DNA of 64,000 nucleotides from Streptomyces sp. NBC_01476 (GCF_036227265.1 NZ_CP109446.1:7395001-7459000); one strand, 5' to 3'. Shown: positions 42,089-51,080, counted from the first letter of the stretch. Translations and numbers: made by a program. Notes: a model not told the origin generated them from the letters alone.

Positions 42089-43005
42089 CCGCCCTCCTCG
42101 CCGAGCGCATCGCCGGCGCGCCGATCTCGTGGGGAGTGTGCGAGGTGCCCGGCTGGGGCCATCAGCTCCAACCCGACCTGGTGCTACGGCAGATGAGCGA
42201 GGTCGGCCTCAGCGCGACCGAGTTCGGCCCGGAGGGCTTCCTGCCCGACGCCCCCGCGGACAAGGCCGCGACCCTCGCGGCGTACGGCCTGCGCGCGGTG
42301 GGCCAGTTCGTGCCCGTCGTGCTGCACGACCCCGGCCACGACCCGCTGCCCGAGGTCGAGGCGGCGATCACCGGACTGCTGGCCGCCGACGCCGGCACCG
42401 TGGTCGTCGCCGCCGCCACCGGGACCGACGGCTACGACGCGCGCCCGGCGCTCGACGAGGCGGGCTGGAACCACCTGCTCGCCAACCTCGACCGGATCTC
42501 CGCCGCGGCCTCCGCGGCCGGCCTCACCGCCACCCTGCACCCCCACGTCGGCACGATGATCGAGACCGGGGAGGAGACCCGGCGCGTGCTGGAGGGCTCC
42601 GGCATCGGGCTCTGCCTGGACACCGGACATCTGCTCATCGGCGGCGGCGACCCGGTCGCGGTCGCGGCGCGCTGGCCCGGCCGCATCGCCCATGTGCACC
42701 TCAAGGACGTCCGGCTCGCCCTCGCCCAGCGGGTGCGTGCCGGGGAGATCACCTACACCGCGGCTGTCGCCGACGGCATGTACACCCCCCTCGGCGCCGG
42801 GGACGTCGACATCGCCGAGATCGTCCGCCTGCTGGAGGAGAGCGGCTACACCGGCTGGTACGTGCTGGAGCAGGACACCATCCTCCACGCGGCACCCGGC
42901 GAGCCCGGCGGCGCCGACCCCCTGGACGACGTACGCGCCTGTGTCGCCTACCTGCTGTCTCTCACCGGTGCCCCCGGGCCCACCCCCGGCCCGGCAGGGG
43001 AGTGA
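42085..43005 (+). CDS. IolE-type sugar isomerase/epimerase TIM barrel (inosose dehydratase-like)
   Basis: 306 residues from the ATG at 42085. It begins IAGAPISWGVCEVPGWGHQL, the signature of IolE/MocC-type proteins in the xylose-isomerase-like TIM-barrel superfamily. Metal-binding residues are seen at LHPHVGTMIET, GLCLDTGHLLIGG and HVHLKDV. IolE dehydrates scyllo-inosose to the trihydroxycyclohexadione in the second step of inositol breakdown. It is the first full gene of the operon and its stop is 2 bases from the iolC-type start. IolE is preferred over other isomerases on the basis of the N-terminus and context. Confidence 0.82.
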   Translation: MTALLAERIAGAPISWGVCEVPGWGHQLQPDLVLRQMSEVGLSATEFGPEGFLPDAPADKAATLAAYGLRAVGQFVPVVLHDPGHDPLPEVEAAITGLLAADAGTVVVAAATGTDGYDARPALDEAGWNHLLANLDRISAAASAAGLTATLHPHVGTMIETGEETRRVLEGSGIGLCLDTGHLLIGGGDPVAVAARWPGRIAHVHLKDVRLALAQRVRAGEITYTAAVADGMYTPLGAGDVDIAEIVRLLEESGYTGWYVLEQDTILHAAPGEPGGADPLDDVRACVAYLLSLTGAPGPTPGPAGE

Positions 43006-43007
43006 CG

Positions 43008-43979
43008 GTGGCTCACGACCTCGTCACCCTCGGGCGCACCGGAGTCGACCTCTACCCGCTCGACCACGGCGTCGGCCTGGAAGACGTGCGGACGTTCCAG
43101 AAGTTCCTCGGCGGCAGCGCGACCAACGTTGCCGTCGCCGCGGCCCGCCACGGCCGCCACGCCGCCCTGATCACCCGCGTCGGCAACGACCCCTTCGGCC
43201 ACTACGTGCAGGCGGAGACCGCCCGGCTCGGAGTCGACCCGGTGTATGTCACCCCCATCGCAGCACCGGACGGACCGCCCACCCCGGTGACCTTCTGCGA
43301 GGTCTTCCCGCCCGACGACTTCCCGCTCTACTTCTACCGGTACGGCACCGCCCCCGATCTGCTGATCGACCCCGGCAGCCTGCCGCTGGACGACATCCGC
43401 GACTCGGCCGTCTTCTGGGCGACCGTCACCGGGCTGTCCGCGGAACCCAGCCGGTCGGCCCACTTCGCTGCCTGGCAGGCCCGCGGCCGGCGCAGCGTCA
43501 CGGTCCTGGACCTCGACTACCGGCCGATGTTCTGGTCCCGCCCCGAAGAGGCCAGGGAGCAGGTCGGCCGGGCGCTCGACCACGTCACCGTCGCCGTCGG
43601 CAACCGCGAGGAGTGCGAAGTGGCCGTCGGCGAGAGCGATCCGCAGCGTGCCGCCGACGCCCTTCTCGACCGCGGCCTCGAACTGGCCGTCGTCAAACAG
43701 GGCCCCCGAGGCGTCCTCGCCGCCACCCGCGACGAGCGCGTCGAAGTGGCGCCGTTCCCGGTCGAGGTCGTCAACGGCCTCGGCGCCGGCGATGCCTTCG
43801 GCGGCGCGCTCGTGCACGGCCTGCTCAGCGGCTGGGAGTTGCGCCGCGTCATCGAGTTCGCCAATGTCGCCGGCGCCATCGTGGCCTCCCGCCTCGAATG
43901 CTCCACCGCCATGCCCACCACCGCCGAGGTGGAGGCCGCTCTCGCCTCCCGGGCACGCACATCCGAAAGGACGGCATGA
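43008..43979 (+). CDS. iolC: 5-dehydro-2-deoxygluconokinase
   Basis: 323 residues from a GTG at 43008, with GGCAGGGGAG upstream. It is a PfkB/ribokinase-family sugar kinase: LGGSATNVAVAAARHGRHAA is the first PfkB motif, and NGLGAGDAFGGALVHGLLSG is the second, with the catalytic Asp. The start LGRTGVDLYPLDHGVGLEDV and the pattern FYRYGTAPDL are those of IolC. It phosphorylates 5-dehydro-2-deoxygluconate with ATP. The stop overlaps the following aldolase-type gene by 4 bases. The order iolC-aldolase-iolB-iolD-iolA is a typical inositol operon. Confidence 0.9.
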   Translation: MAHDLVTLGRTGVDLYPLDHGVGLEDVRTFQKFLGGSATNVAVAAARHGRHAALITRVGNDPFGHYVQAETARLGVDPVYVTPIAAPDGPPTPVTFCEVFPPDDFPLYFYRYGTAPDLLIDPGSLPLDDIRDSAVFWATVTGLSAEPSRSAHFAAWQARGRRSVTVLDLDYRPMFWSRPEEAREQVGRALDHVTVAVGNREECEVAVGESDPQRAADALLDRGLELAVVKQGPRGVLAATRDERVEVAPFPVEVVNGLGAGDAFGGALVHGLLSGWELRRVIEFANVAGAIVASRLECSTAMPTTAEVEAALASRARTSERTA

Positions 43980-44857
43980 TGGATGCCGCACAGCTGACCG
44001 AGATCCGGGCCCGCGAGCCCGAGCGCATCGGGCGGTCGTGGCAGAAGCGTGCCCGGCGCCCGCTCCTCGGCGCCGACGGCCGGCTGCTCATCGTCGCCGC
44101 CGACCACCCGGCCCGCGGCTCGCTGGGCGTCCGCGGTGACGGCCGGGCCATGGCCAGCCGCACCGATCTCCTGGACCGGCTCGCGACAGCGCTGTCCCGG
44201 CCCGGGGTCGACGGTGTGCTCAGCACCCCCGACCTGCTCGACGACCTGCTCCTGATGGGGGTGCTGGAGGACAAGGTCGCGATCGGTTCGATGAACCGCG
44301 GCGGACTCCAGGGCGCCGCCTTCGAGTTCGACGACCGGTTCACGGCCTACACCCCGCAGGCGATTGCCGCGCAGGGACTCGACGGAGGCAAGACCCTCAC
44401 CCGGATCTGCCTCGGCGAGACCGGCACGGTGGCGACCCTCGAAGCCACCGCGACCGCGGTCACGGGCCTGGCCGAACACGGCCTCATGGCGATGATCGAA
44501 CCCTTCCTTTCGGTGCGTGAGGACGGTCGCTCCCGCAACCTCCTCGACCCCGACAGCGTCATCAAGTCCATCCACATAGCCAGCGGCCTCGGCGTGACCA
44601 GTGCCTACACCTGGCTCAAGCTGCCGGTGGTCGACGAACTGGACCGGGTGCTGGACGCGACCACGCTGCCCACCCTCCTGCTGGGCGGCGACCCCCAGGG
44701 CGATCCGCGCGACACCTACGCCTCCTGGGAAGCCGCACTGCGGATCCCGCAGGTACGCGGCCTCGTCGTCGGACGCGCCCTCCTCTACCCACCTGACGGC
44801 GATGTCGGCGCGGCCGTCGACATCGCGGCCGGACTCACCCATGGCGGTGGCAGGTGA
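43976..44857 (+). CDS. Cgl0159-family (beta/alpha)8 aldolase-like protein
   Basis: 293 residues from the ATG at 43976 (an adjacent ATG at 43979 is possible). GAAAGGA is 6 bases upstream. The sequence (LIVAADHPARGSLGV, GVLSTPDLLDDLLLMG, VAIGSMNRGGLQGAAFEFDD, YTWLKLPVVDELDRVL) belongs to the TIM-barrel group found in actinobacterial inositol clusters and named after Cgl0159 as I recall. In that position it probably takes the place of IolJ, splitting 2-deoxy-5-keto-gluconate-6-phosphate into DHAP and malonate semialdehyde. The Lys in YTWLKLP is a candidate Schiff-base residue. The role is inferred from context. Confidence 0.75.
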   Translation: MMDAAQLTEIRAREPERIGRSWQKRARRPLLGADGRLLIVAADHPARGSLGVRGDGRAMASRTDLLDRLATALSRPGVDGVLSTPDLLDDLLLMGVLEDKVAIGSMNRGGLQGAAFEFDDRFTAYTPQAIAAQGLDGGKTLTRICLGETGTVATLEATATAVTGLAEHGLMAMIEPFLSVREDGRSRNLLDPDSVIKSIHIASGLGVTSAYTWLKLPVVDELDRVLDATTLPTLLLGGDPQGDPRDTYASWEAALRIPQVRGLVVGRALLYPPDGDVGAAVDIAAGLTHGGGR

Positions 44858-44863
44858 ACGCAC

Positions 44864-45796
44864 ATGAACGATGACACCCGGTGGATCCTCCCCCTCGGCA
44901 CGGCGGCCGGCGACGGCTGGGACCTCGCCGTCACCGACGCCCGCCAGGGCTGGCACCACACCAGCCTGCGCGTGGCGACCCTGACCGGACCGGACGTCCG
45001 CGCCCTGGACGGCGGCGACTGGGAACACGTCGTCGTGCCGCTGTCCGGGAGCGTGCACGTCACCGCAGAGACCCCCGACGGCACCACCCACGAGGCCACC
45101 CTCGCCGGCCGGCCCGGCGTCTTCGCCGGGCCCACCGACGTCGCCTACGTACCGGCCCGTTCGCGGATCACCGTACGGCCGGCGGCCGGTCCTGCCCGGG
45201 TCGCGCTGGCCGGCGCGCTGGTCCCGGACGGCACCGGCGGCGGTCGCGCGTTCCGCCACCTCCCCGCAGAGGAGGTGCCCGTCGAGCTCAGGGGCTCGGG
45301 CACCGCCTCCCGCGAGGTGCGCAACTTCGGCACCCCCGAGGTGCTCGACGCCGACGCGATCATCGCCTGCGAGGTCATCACCCCTGCGGGCAACTGGAGT
45401 TCGTGGCCGCCCCACAAGCACGACGCCGAGCGCCCGGGCGAGGAGACCGCCCTGGAGGAGATCTACTACTTCGAGACCCGGTCGGCCGACCCGCGCGGCA
45501 CCGACCCGGTCGGCTACCAGCGGGTCTACGCCTCCGGTGACGACCGGCCGATCGACGTGCTCGCCGAGGTGCGTACCGGTGACGTCGTCCTCGTGCCCCA
45601 CGGCTGGCACGGACCGTCGATGGCCGCGCCGGACGCCCACCTCTACTACCTCAATGTCATGGCGGGTCCCGGGCCCGAGCGGGCCTGGCTCATCTGCGAC
45701 GACCCCGCCCACGCGTGGGTCCGCGACACCTGGCGGGACCAGCCGTTCGACGGGCGGCTTCCGCTGTCCGGCCCAGCTTCAGGAGAGACGGTATGA
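44864..45796 (+). CDS. iolB: 5-deoxy-glucuronate isomerase
   Basis: 310 residues; ATG 6 bases after the previous stop. It is a double-cupin KduI/IolB-family protein. Metal-ligand residues are seen in SSWPPHKHDAERPGEETALE and, further on, VLVPHGWHGPSMAAPD. The C-terminal YLNVMAGPGPERAWLICDDP is a strong IolB signature. It isomerises 5-deoxyglucuronate to 5-dehydro-2-deoxygluconate, the substrate of IolC. The stop overlaps the iolD start (ATGA). Confidence 0.93.
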   Translation: MNDDTRWILPLGTAAGDGWDLAVTDARQGWHHTSLRVATLTGPDVRALDGGDWEHVVVPLSGSVHVTAETPDGTTHEATLAGRPGVFAGPTDVAYVPARSRITVRPAAGPARVALAGALVPDGTGGGRAFRHLPAEEVPVELRGSGTASREVRNFGTPEVLDADAIIACEVITPAGNWSSWPPHKHDAERPGEETALEEIYYFETRSADPRGTDPVGYQRVYASGDDRPIDVLAEVRTGDVVLVPHGWHGPSMAAPDAHLYYLNVMAGPGPERAWLICDDPAHAWVRDTWRDQPFDGRLPLSGPASGETV

Positions 45797-47775
45797 GCAC
45801 GGAGCAGACCGCGACGGTGCGGCTGACGGTGGCCCAGGCGACGACCCGCTTCCTCGCCGCCCAGTGGTCGGAACGCGACGGGGTACGCCGGCGGTTCTTC
45901 GCCGGCGTCTTCGGGATCTTCGGCCACGGGAACGTCGCGGGTATCGGTCAGGCACTGCTCCAGATGGAACAGGACTCCGGCGGCGGGTCGCCGCTGCCGT
46001 ACATCCTGGCCCGCAACGAACAGGCCATGGTGCACACGTCGGTCGCCTACGCGCGGCAGCAGGACCGCCTCGAAGCATGGGCCTGCACCGCCTCCATCGG
46101 CCCCGGCTCGACGAACATGCTGACCGGCGCGGCCCTGGCGACGATCAACCGGATCCCGGTGCTGCTGCTGCCGTCCGACACCTTCGCGACCCGGGTGGGC
46201 GCGCCGGTACTCCAGGAACTGGAGCTGCCCCACGCCGCCGACATCAGCGTCAATGACGCCTTCCGGCCGCTGTCCCGGTTCTTCGACCGGATCACCAGGC
46301 CCGAGCAGTTGCCGTCGGCGCTGCTCGGCGCGATGCGGGTGCTCACCGACCCGGCCGAAACCGGCGCGGTGACGATCGCCCTGCCACAGGACGTCCAGGC
46401 CGAAGCGCACGACTGGCCGGCCGAGTTGTTCGCCCAGCGGACCTGGCACATCGCCCGCCCGCCGGCCGAGACCGCGCGGATCGCCGCGGCGGCGGAGGTC
46501 CTGCGCACCGCCCGGCGGCCGCTGATCGTGGCCGGCGGCGGGGTCCACTACTCCGGCGCCGAGGAGAGCCTGCGCGCGTTCGCCGAAGCGACGGGCATCC
46601 CCGTCGGCGAGACCCAGGCAGGCAAGGGATCGCTGCCGCACGGCCACCCGCGGCTGATGGGCGCGGTCGGCTCGACCGGCACCACCGCCGCCAACGCCCT
46701 CGCCCGGGACGCCGATGTCGTCATCGGTGTCGGCACGCGGTGGAGCGACTTCACCACCGCTTCCCGTACCGCCTTCCAGCACCCCGGTGTGCGGTTCGTG
46801 AACATCAACGTCGCCGCCTTCGACGCGGGCAAGCAGGCGGGCCTGTCGGTCGTTGCGGACGGCCGGGAAGCCCTCACGGCCCTTGCCGCCGCCATCGAAG
46901 GGCACCGCGTGCCCGGTTCCTACGAGCAGGAGCAGGCCGCTCTCCGGACCTCCTGGGACGCGACCGTCGAGGCGGCCTACCACCCGGACGAGGCGGTGAC
47001 GAGCCGTCTGGCGCCGGGGGTGCTGACCCAGAGCACCGTGCTGGGCTGCGTCAACGAACACTCCGACCCCCGCGACGTGGTCCTGTGCGCGGCGGGATCG
47101 ATGCCCGGCGACCTCCACAAACTGTGGCGCGTCCGGGACCGCAAGGCGTACCACGTCGAATACGGCTACTCCTGCATGGGCTACGAGATCCCCGCCGCGA
47201 TCGGCGTCCGGCTCGCCGACAGCACCCGGGACGTCTTCGCGATGGTCGGCGACGGCGGTTACCTCATGATGCCGACCGAACTCGCCACCGCGGTCCAGGA
47301 GCGGGTCAAGGTCATCGTCGTCCTCGTGCAGAACAACGGCTTCCACTCCATCGGGTCGCTGTCGGAGTCCCTCGGTTCGCAGCGCTTCGGCACGCAGTAC
47401 CGCTACCGCTCCGCCGACGGCCGCCTCGACGGTCCCCGTCTGCCGACCGACCTCGCGGCCAACGCCCGCAGCCTGGGCGCCCATGTGATCGAGGTGCACT
47501 CGCGCTCCGGACTCGAAGCCGCGATCGCCGAGGCGAAGGCATGGCCGGCCGACGGCGGCCCCGTCGTCATCCACGTCGAGACCGACCCGCTGGTGTCCGC
47601 GCCGGACAGCGACAGCTGGTGGGACGTCCCGGTCAGCGCCGTGTCCACCCTCGACTCGACGCGGGCCGCCCACCAGGACTACGTCCGCCACAAGGAGACC
47701 CAACGGCCGCTCCTCACCCCGGCGCCGCCCACGCAAGAACCTGACCGCACCACCGAAGGAGCCAGCCGTGAGTGA
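45793..47775 (+). CDS. iolD: 3D-(3,5/4)-trihydroxycyclohexane-1,2-dione hydrolase
   Basis: 660 residues from the ATG at 45793. It has the three domains of thiamine-diphosphate enzymes: an N-terminal Pyr domain (GIFGHGNVAGIGQALLQ, NEQAMVHTSVAYARQQ), a middle Rossmann domain (RRPLIVAGGGVHYSGAE) and a C-terminal PP domain with GDGGYLMMPTE and the metal-binding Asn pair in VLVQNNGFHS. It opens the ring of the dione to 5-deoxyglucuronate, the third step of inositol breakdown. Length is normal for IolD. The last codons overlap the start of iolA by 8 bases, so expression is coupled. Confidence 0.93.
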   Translation: MSTEQTATVRLTVAQATTRFLAAQWSERDGVRRRFFAGVFGIFGHGNVAGIGQALLQMEQDSGGGSPLPYILARNEQAMVHTSVAYARQQDRLEAWACTASIGPGSTNMLTGAALATINRIPVLLLPSDTFATRVGAPVLQELELPHAADISVNDAFRPLSRFFDRITRPEQLPSALLGAMRVLTDPAETGAVTIALPQDVQAEAHDWPAELFAQRTWHIARPPAETARIAAAAEVLRTARRPLIVAGGGVHYSGAEESLRAFAEATGIPVGETQAGKGSLPHGHPRLMGAVGSTGTTAANALARDADVVIGVGTRWSDFTTASRTAFQHPGVRFVNINVAAFDAGKQAGLSVVADGREALTALAAAIEGHRVPGSYEQEQAALRTSWDATVEAAYHPDEAVTSRLAPGVLTQSTVLGCVNEHSDPRDVVLCAAGSMPGDLHKLWRVRDRKAYHVEYGYSCMGYEIPAAIGVRLADSTRDVFAMVGDGGYLMMPTELATAVQERVKVIVVLVQNNGFHSIGSLSESLGSQRFGTQYRYRSADGRLDGPRLPTDLAANARSLGAHVIEVHSRSGLEAAIAEAKAWPADGGPVVIHVETDPLVSAPDSDSWWDVPVSAVSTLDSTRAAHQDYVRHKETQRPLLTPAPPTQEPDRTTEGASRE

Positions 47776-49267
47776 GCCTCGGCGCATCACCCACTTCATC
47801 GACGGCCGCGCCTGGGAAGGCACCGCGGGCCGTACGGGGCCGGTCTTCAACCCGGCCACCGGAGAACAGACCGGGACGGTCGACCTCGCCTCCGCCGACC
47901 TGGTCGGTGCCGCGGTCACCTCGGCCGGGGCGGCCTGGCGGCAGTGGCGCGATGTGTCCCTCGCCAAGCGGACGCAGGTGCTCTTCGCCTTCCGTGAACT
48001 GCTCAACGCGCGCAAGGAGGAGGTCGCGGCCCTCATCACGGCAGAGCACGGCAAGGTGCTCTCCGACGCGGTGGGGGAGGTCACCCGCGGTCTCGAAGTC
48101 GCCGAGTTCGCCTGCGGAATCCCGCACCTGCTCAAGGGCGGTTTCGCCGAGAACGCCTCCACCGCGATCGACGTCTACTCGATCCGCCAGAGCCTCGGGG
48201 TCGTCGCGGTCATCTCGCCGTTCAACTTCCCCGCGATGGTCCCGATGTGGTTCGTCCCCCTCGCGATCGCCTGCGGCAACGCGGTGGTGCTCAAGCCGAG
48301 CGAGAAGGACCCCAGCGCCGCGCTCGCCATCGCGGCCCTGTGGCAGGAGGCCGGGCTGCCCGACGGGGTGCTGCAGGTCGTCAACGGCGACAAGGAAGCC
48401 GTGGACGCGCTCCTCACCCACGGGGACGTCAAAGCGGTCTCCTTCGTCGGGTCCACCCCCATCGCCCGGTACGTCTACGAGACGGGCACCGCGCACGGCA
48501 AGCGGGTCCAGGCGCTCGGCGGGGCGAAGAACCACATGCTGGTGCTCCCCGACGCCGACCTCGACCTCGCCGCCGACGCGGCCGTCAACGCGGGCTTCGG
48601 CTCGGCCGGTGAGCGCTGCATGGCGATCTCGGTACTCCTCGCCGTCGAGCCCGTCGCCGACGACCTCATCGCCAGGATCACCGACCGGATGTCCCGGCTG
48701 CGTACCGGGGACGGCACCCGCGCCTGCGACATGGGCCCGCTCGTCACCCGGCAGCACCGCGACAAGGTCGCCTCCTACATCGACGCCGGGGTCAAGGACG
48801 GGGCCACGCTCGTCGTCGACGGTACGAAGGGGGAGTTCGACGCCGACGGCGACGGGTTCTTCCTGGCGCCGACCCTCTTCGACAACGTCGGCCGGGACAT
48901 GTCCGTCTACACGGACGAGATCTTCGGGCCGGTGCTGTCGGTGGTCCGCGTGGCGTCCTACGCGGACGGCGTGGACGTCATCAACGCCAACCCGTACGGC
49001 AACGGCACGGCCATCTTCACCAACGACGGGGGAGCCGCCCGGCGCTTCCAGCACGAGGTGGAGGTCGGCATGATCGGCATCAACGTGCCGATCCCCGTAC
49101 CCGTGTCGTACTTCTCCTTCGGCGGCTGGAAGAACAGCCTCTTCGGCGACAGCCACGCCCACGGGACCGAAGGGGTGCACTTCTTCACCCGCGGCAAGGT
49201 CGTCACCTCCCGCTGGCTCGACCCGAGCCACGGCGGCATCAACCTGGGATTCCCGCAGAACGACTGA
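47768..49267 (+). CDS. iolA: CoA-acylating methylmalonate/malonate-semialdehyde dehydrogenase
   Basis: 499 residues from a GTG at 47768, with GAAGGAGCC upstream. It is an aldehyde dehydrogenase of the MmsA type: VISPFNFPAMVPMWF, VLKPSEKDPSAALAI and GSAGERCMAIS with the nucleophile Cys284. The extended C-terminal FSFGGWKNSLFGDSHAHG is typical of MmsA/IolA. It converts malonate semialdehyde to acetyl-CoA (with CO2 loss) as the last step of inositol breakdown, and can also act in valine degradation (then called mmsA). A strong hairpin follows the stop, so the operon ends here. Confidence 0.93.
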   Translation: MSEPRRITHFIDGRAWEGTAGRTGPVFNPATGEQTGTVDLASADLVGAAVTSAGAAWRQWRDVSLAKRTQVLFAFRELLNARKEEVAALITAEHGKVLSDAVGEVTRGLEVAEFACGIPHLLKGGFAENASTAIDVYSIRQSLGVVAVISPFNFPAMVPMWFVPLAIACGNAVVLKPSEKDPSAALAIAALWQEAGLPDGVLQVVNGDKEAVDALLTHGDVKAVSFVGSTPIARYVYETGTAHGKRVQALGGAKNHMLVLPDADLDLAADAAVNAGFGSAGERCMAISVLLAVEPVADDLIARITDRMSRLRTGDGTRACDMGPLVTRQHRDKVASYIDAGVKDGATLVVDGTKGEFDADGDGFFLAPTLFDNVGRDMSVYTDEIFGPVLSVVRVASYADGVDVINANPYGNGTAIFTNDGGAARRFQHEVEVGMIGINVPIPVPVSYFSFGGWKNSLFGDSHAHGTEGVHFFTRGKVVTSRWLDPSHGGINLGFPQND

Positions 49268-49275
49268 CCGCCCTC

Positions 49276-49301
49276 GCCGGGCCCCGCCGCCGGGGCCCGG
49301 C
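49276..49301 (+). terminator. Terminator of the inositol operon
   Basis: GCCGGGCCCCG and CGGGGCCCGGC form a perfect 11-bp stem with a 4-base loop, 9 bases after the iolA stop. Confidence 0.85.
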
Positions 49302-49412
49302 GCACCGGGCGGTGGACAGATCCGGCCCCGGTGGGTAGACATGGGCAGCCGGGCTCCGGACGACGGCGGGGAAGAGGCTCACCGCGGACCGGGCCGGGGG
49401 AGGAACAGTCCT

Positions 49413-49949
49413 GTGCGGCGCAACGCCATCATCTTCCACGGAACCGGCGCGAACCCCGGGGTCGCCTGGTATCCGTGGCTGGGGCGGCGGCTGACCGAGC
49501 GCGGCTACACCGTGGAGATCCCGCACTACCCCGGTCTCAATGCCGAACCCATCGCCACGTTCCTGCCGAAGGTGCTGGCCAACCACGCCATCGACGAGAA
49601 CACCGTGCTGGTGGGGCACTCGGGTGGTGCCGCGCTGCTCCTCGCGGTGCTGGAACACATCGGCACGACGGTGTCCCAGGCCGTCCTCGTGGCCGGTTAC
49701 TCGACCCGGCCCAACACCGGGGAAGAACCGGTCCTGCAGCCCGACTACGACTGGGCGGCGATCACGGCGCACGCCGGCGACCTGTACTTCATCAACTCCC
49801 GGCAGGACCCCTACGGCTGCGACGACAAACAGGGCCGCGCGATGTTCGAGCGGCTCGGCGGCACCCAGATCATCCGCGACGACGGCCACTTCGGCGACTA
49901 CGGTCAGCCGTACGAGACCTTTCCCCTGCTCGACAGGCTCATCCACTAA
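49413..49949 (+). CDS. Small alpha/beta hydrolase, RBBP9/YdeN type
   Basis: 178 residues from a GTG at 49413, supported by GGGGGAGGAAC upstream; a start at 49341 would add a low-complexity leader. The fold is that of the RBBP9/YdeN group: NAIIFHGTGANPGVAWYPWL at the start, the nucleophile elbow VGHSGGAALLLAVLEH, and a final acid and histidine in NSRQDPYGCDD and DDGHFGDYG. Members are small cytosolic serine hydrolases of unknown substrate. It precedes the CPT-like gene by 50 bases on the same strand. Confidence 0.82.
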   Translation: MRRNAIIFHGTGANPGVAWYPWLGRRLTERGYTVEIPHYPGLNAEPIATFLPKVLANHAIDENTVLVGHSGGAALLLAVLEHIGTTVSQAVLVAGYSTRPNTGEEPVLQPDYDWAAITAHAGDLYFINSRQDPYGCDDKQGRAMFERLGGTQIIRDDGHFGDYGQPYETFPLLDRLIH

Positions 49950-49999
49950 GCGCCAGGCCACGTCCCGGGGCCGCGGCGGCTCCGTGTGACCATACCGCC

Positions 50000-50605
50000 A
50001 TGAGACCCGGCCGGATCATCTTCCTCAACGGCACGTCCAGCTCGGGGAAGTCGAGCATCGCGCGGGAGCTGCTGGAGGTCGTCGACGACACCGTCCTCTT
50101 CCACCTCGCGGTGGACAGCTTCAACGCGATGCGCAGCAAGCGGGAGCTCGGGGAGGAGGAACTCGACGCCGCACTGCGGCGGACCAGGATCGGCTTCCAC
50201 CGCTCGATCGCGGCCATGGCCGACGTGGGGAACGACCTGGTGGTCGACCACGTGCTGAGCGAACCGTGGCGGCTGCCCGACTGCCTGGCGGTGCTGCGGC
50301 CCGAGGACGTCCTGTTCGTCGGCGTCCACTGCCCGCCGGACGAACTGGTCCGCCGCGAGCGGGCCAGGGGCGACCGCCCGCCGGGTCTCGCCATGTCCCA
50401 GTACCAACAGGTGCACAGCCACGGCGACTACGACCTGGAATGCGACACCGGCACGGCGAGCCCGCGCGACTGTGCCCTGCGGATCAAGGAGTTCCTCCCG
50501 CACCGCCCCAGGCCGACCGCTTTCAGCCGGCTGCTCCTGCGGTGTCCGTCCGTCGGCGGGCAGTCGCCGGCGGACGTCCGGCTGGACGCCGCCGGGGAAC
50601 GCTAG
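50000..50605 (+). CDS. Chloramphenicol-phosphotransferase-like (CPT) kinase
   Basis: 201 residues from the ATG at 50000. It opens with the P-loop IIFLNGTSSSGKSSIARELL (Walker A GTSSSGKSS). The sequence then follows the CPT family: FHLAVDSFNAM with the catalytic Asp, NDLVVDHVLSEPW, VLFVGVHCPPDELVRRE and RARGDRPPGLAMSQYQQVH. In S. venezuelae, CPT phosphorylates chloramphenicol and gives self-resistance. Many genomes carry relatives with unknown substrates. The C-terminal ~30 residues beyond the usual ~178 are extra. No antibiotic biosynthesis genes are nearby, so the natural substrate is open. Confidence 0.82.
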   Translation: MRPGRIIFLNGTSSSGKSSIARELLEVVDDTVLFHLAVDSFNAMRSKRELGEEELDAALRRTRIGFHRSIAAMADVGNDLVVDHVLSEPWRLPDCLAVLRPEDVLFVGVHCPPDELVRRERARGDRPPGLAMSQYQQVHSHGDYDLECDTGTASPRDCALRIKEFLPHRPRPTAFSRLLLRCPSVGGQSPADVRLDAAGER

Positions 50606-50954
50606 CGGCGGCTGGGATCGTCCGGCCCGGCCGGACGGGGCGGGGGGCGGCCGTCGGCGGACGGTGAGCAGGGGCATTCGCTTCCCCGGCCACTCGGTGC
50701 TTCCTGCGTACGCCCTGTCCCGTACGCACAGGGCGTCCCATTGGCCCCATTTCGCCTGCCGTGGCGTCCGCCCCGCCGTCCGGTCGGACCCCGGGGCGGC
50801 GCCGTCCGTTCGGGTCGCGCAGGGGTGGTGACCAGGCCGGATGCGCTGAGGGGCGGGCGGTCGCGTCCGACGTCGGCGGCCCTCGCGCGGGCCGCCGCCG
50901 GTCGCTCCGGCGGCACCCCCGGAGGTCCTGGTCGAGGAGCCGCTCCCAGGACTC
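50606..50954. other. Intergenic region between the CPT gene and the catabolic promoter
   Basis: About 350 bases. It contains a terminator-like hairpin at 50710-50736 but no convincing gene on either strand; the frames there are Arg/Pro/Gly-rich and typical of non-coding high-GC DNA. Confidence 0.45.
50710..50736 (+). terminator. Hairpin downstream of the CPT gene
   Basis: ACGCCCTGT and ACAGGGCGT form a perfect 9-bp stem with a 9-base loop. It lies 104 bases after the stop. Confidence 0.6.
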
Positions 50955-50983
50955 TTGGCAGAATTGTCTGACAGTCATATAGT
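50955..50983 (+). promoter_or_regulatory. Promoter of the catabolic operon with internal operator
   Basis: TTGGCA (50955-50960) and TATAGT (50978-50983) are 17 bases apart, a near-consensus sigma-70 promoter. The spacer contains ATTGTCTGACAG (50963-50974), whose core TGTC-T-GACA is palindromic. The reverse complement of this 12-mer occurs exactly at 60708-60719 at the transporter promoter. The position between -35 and -10 is typical of a repressor site. Confidence 0.8.
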
Positions 50984-51023
50984 CAGGCGATCGATTGCGG
51001 GAATCGAAGCCAAAGGGGGCGAT

Positions 51024-51080
51024 ATGACACTACGTCGTGCCATCTCGTCGGTGCTCATGGGCAAGCGGGAGCGCTCATGA
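51024..51080 (+). CDS. 18-codon leader ORF coupled to the lactonase-like gene
   Basis: ATG at 51024 is preceded by AAAGGGGGCGAT, a strong ribosome-binding site, better than any in front of the next gene. The frame encodes MTLRRAISSVLMGKRERS and its stop overlaps the next start (ATGA). It probably serves to load ribosomes onto the operon by translational coupling. The 40-base leader between promoter and ATG leaves no room for an attenuator before it. The peptide has no recognised function. Confidence 0.5.
   Translation: MTLRRAISSVLMGKRERS

Noticed and set aside
49413..50605. Antibiotic biosynthesis or resistance island around the CPT-like kinase
   Set aside because: No biosynthetic genes are nearby; CPT-like kinases are widespread with unknown substrates.
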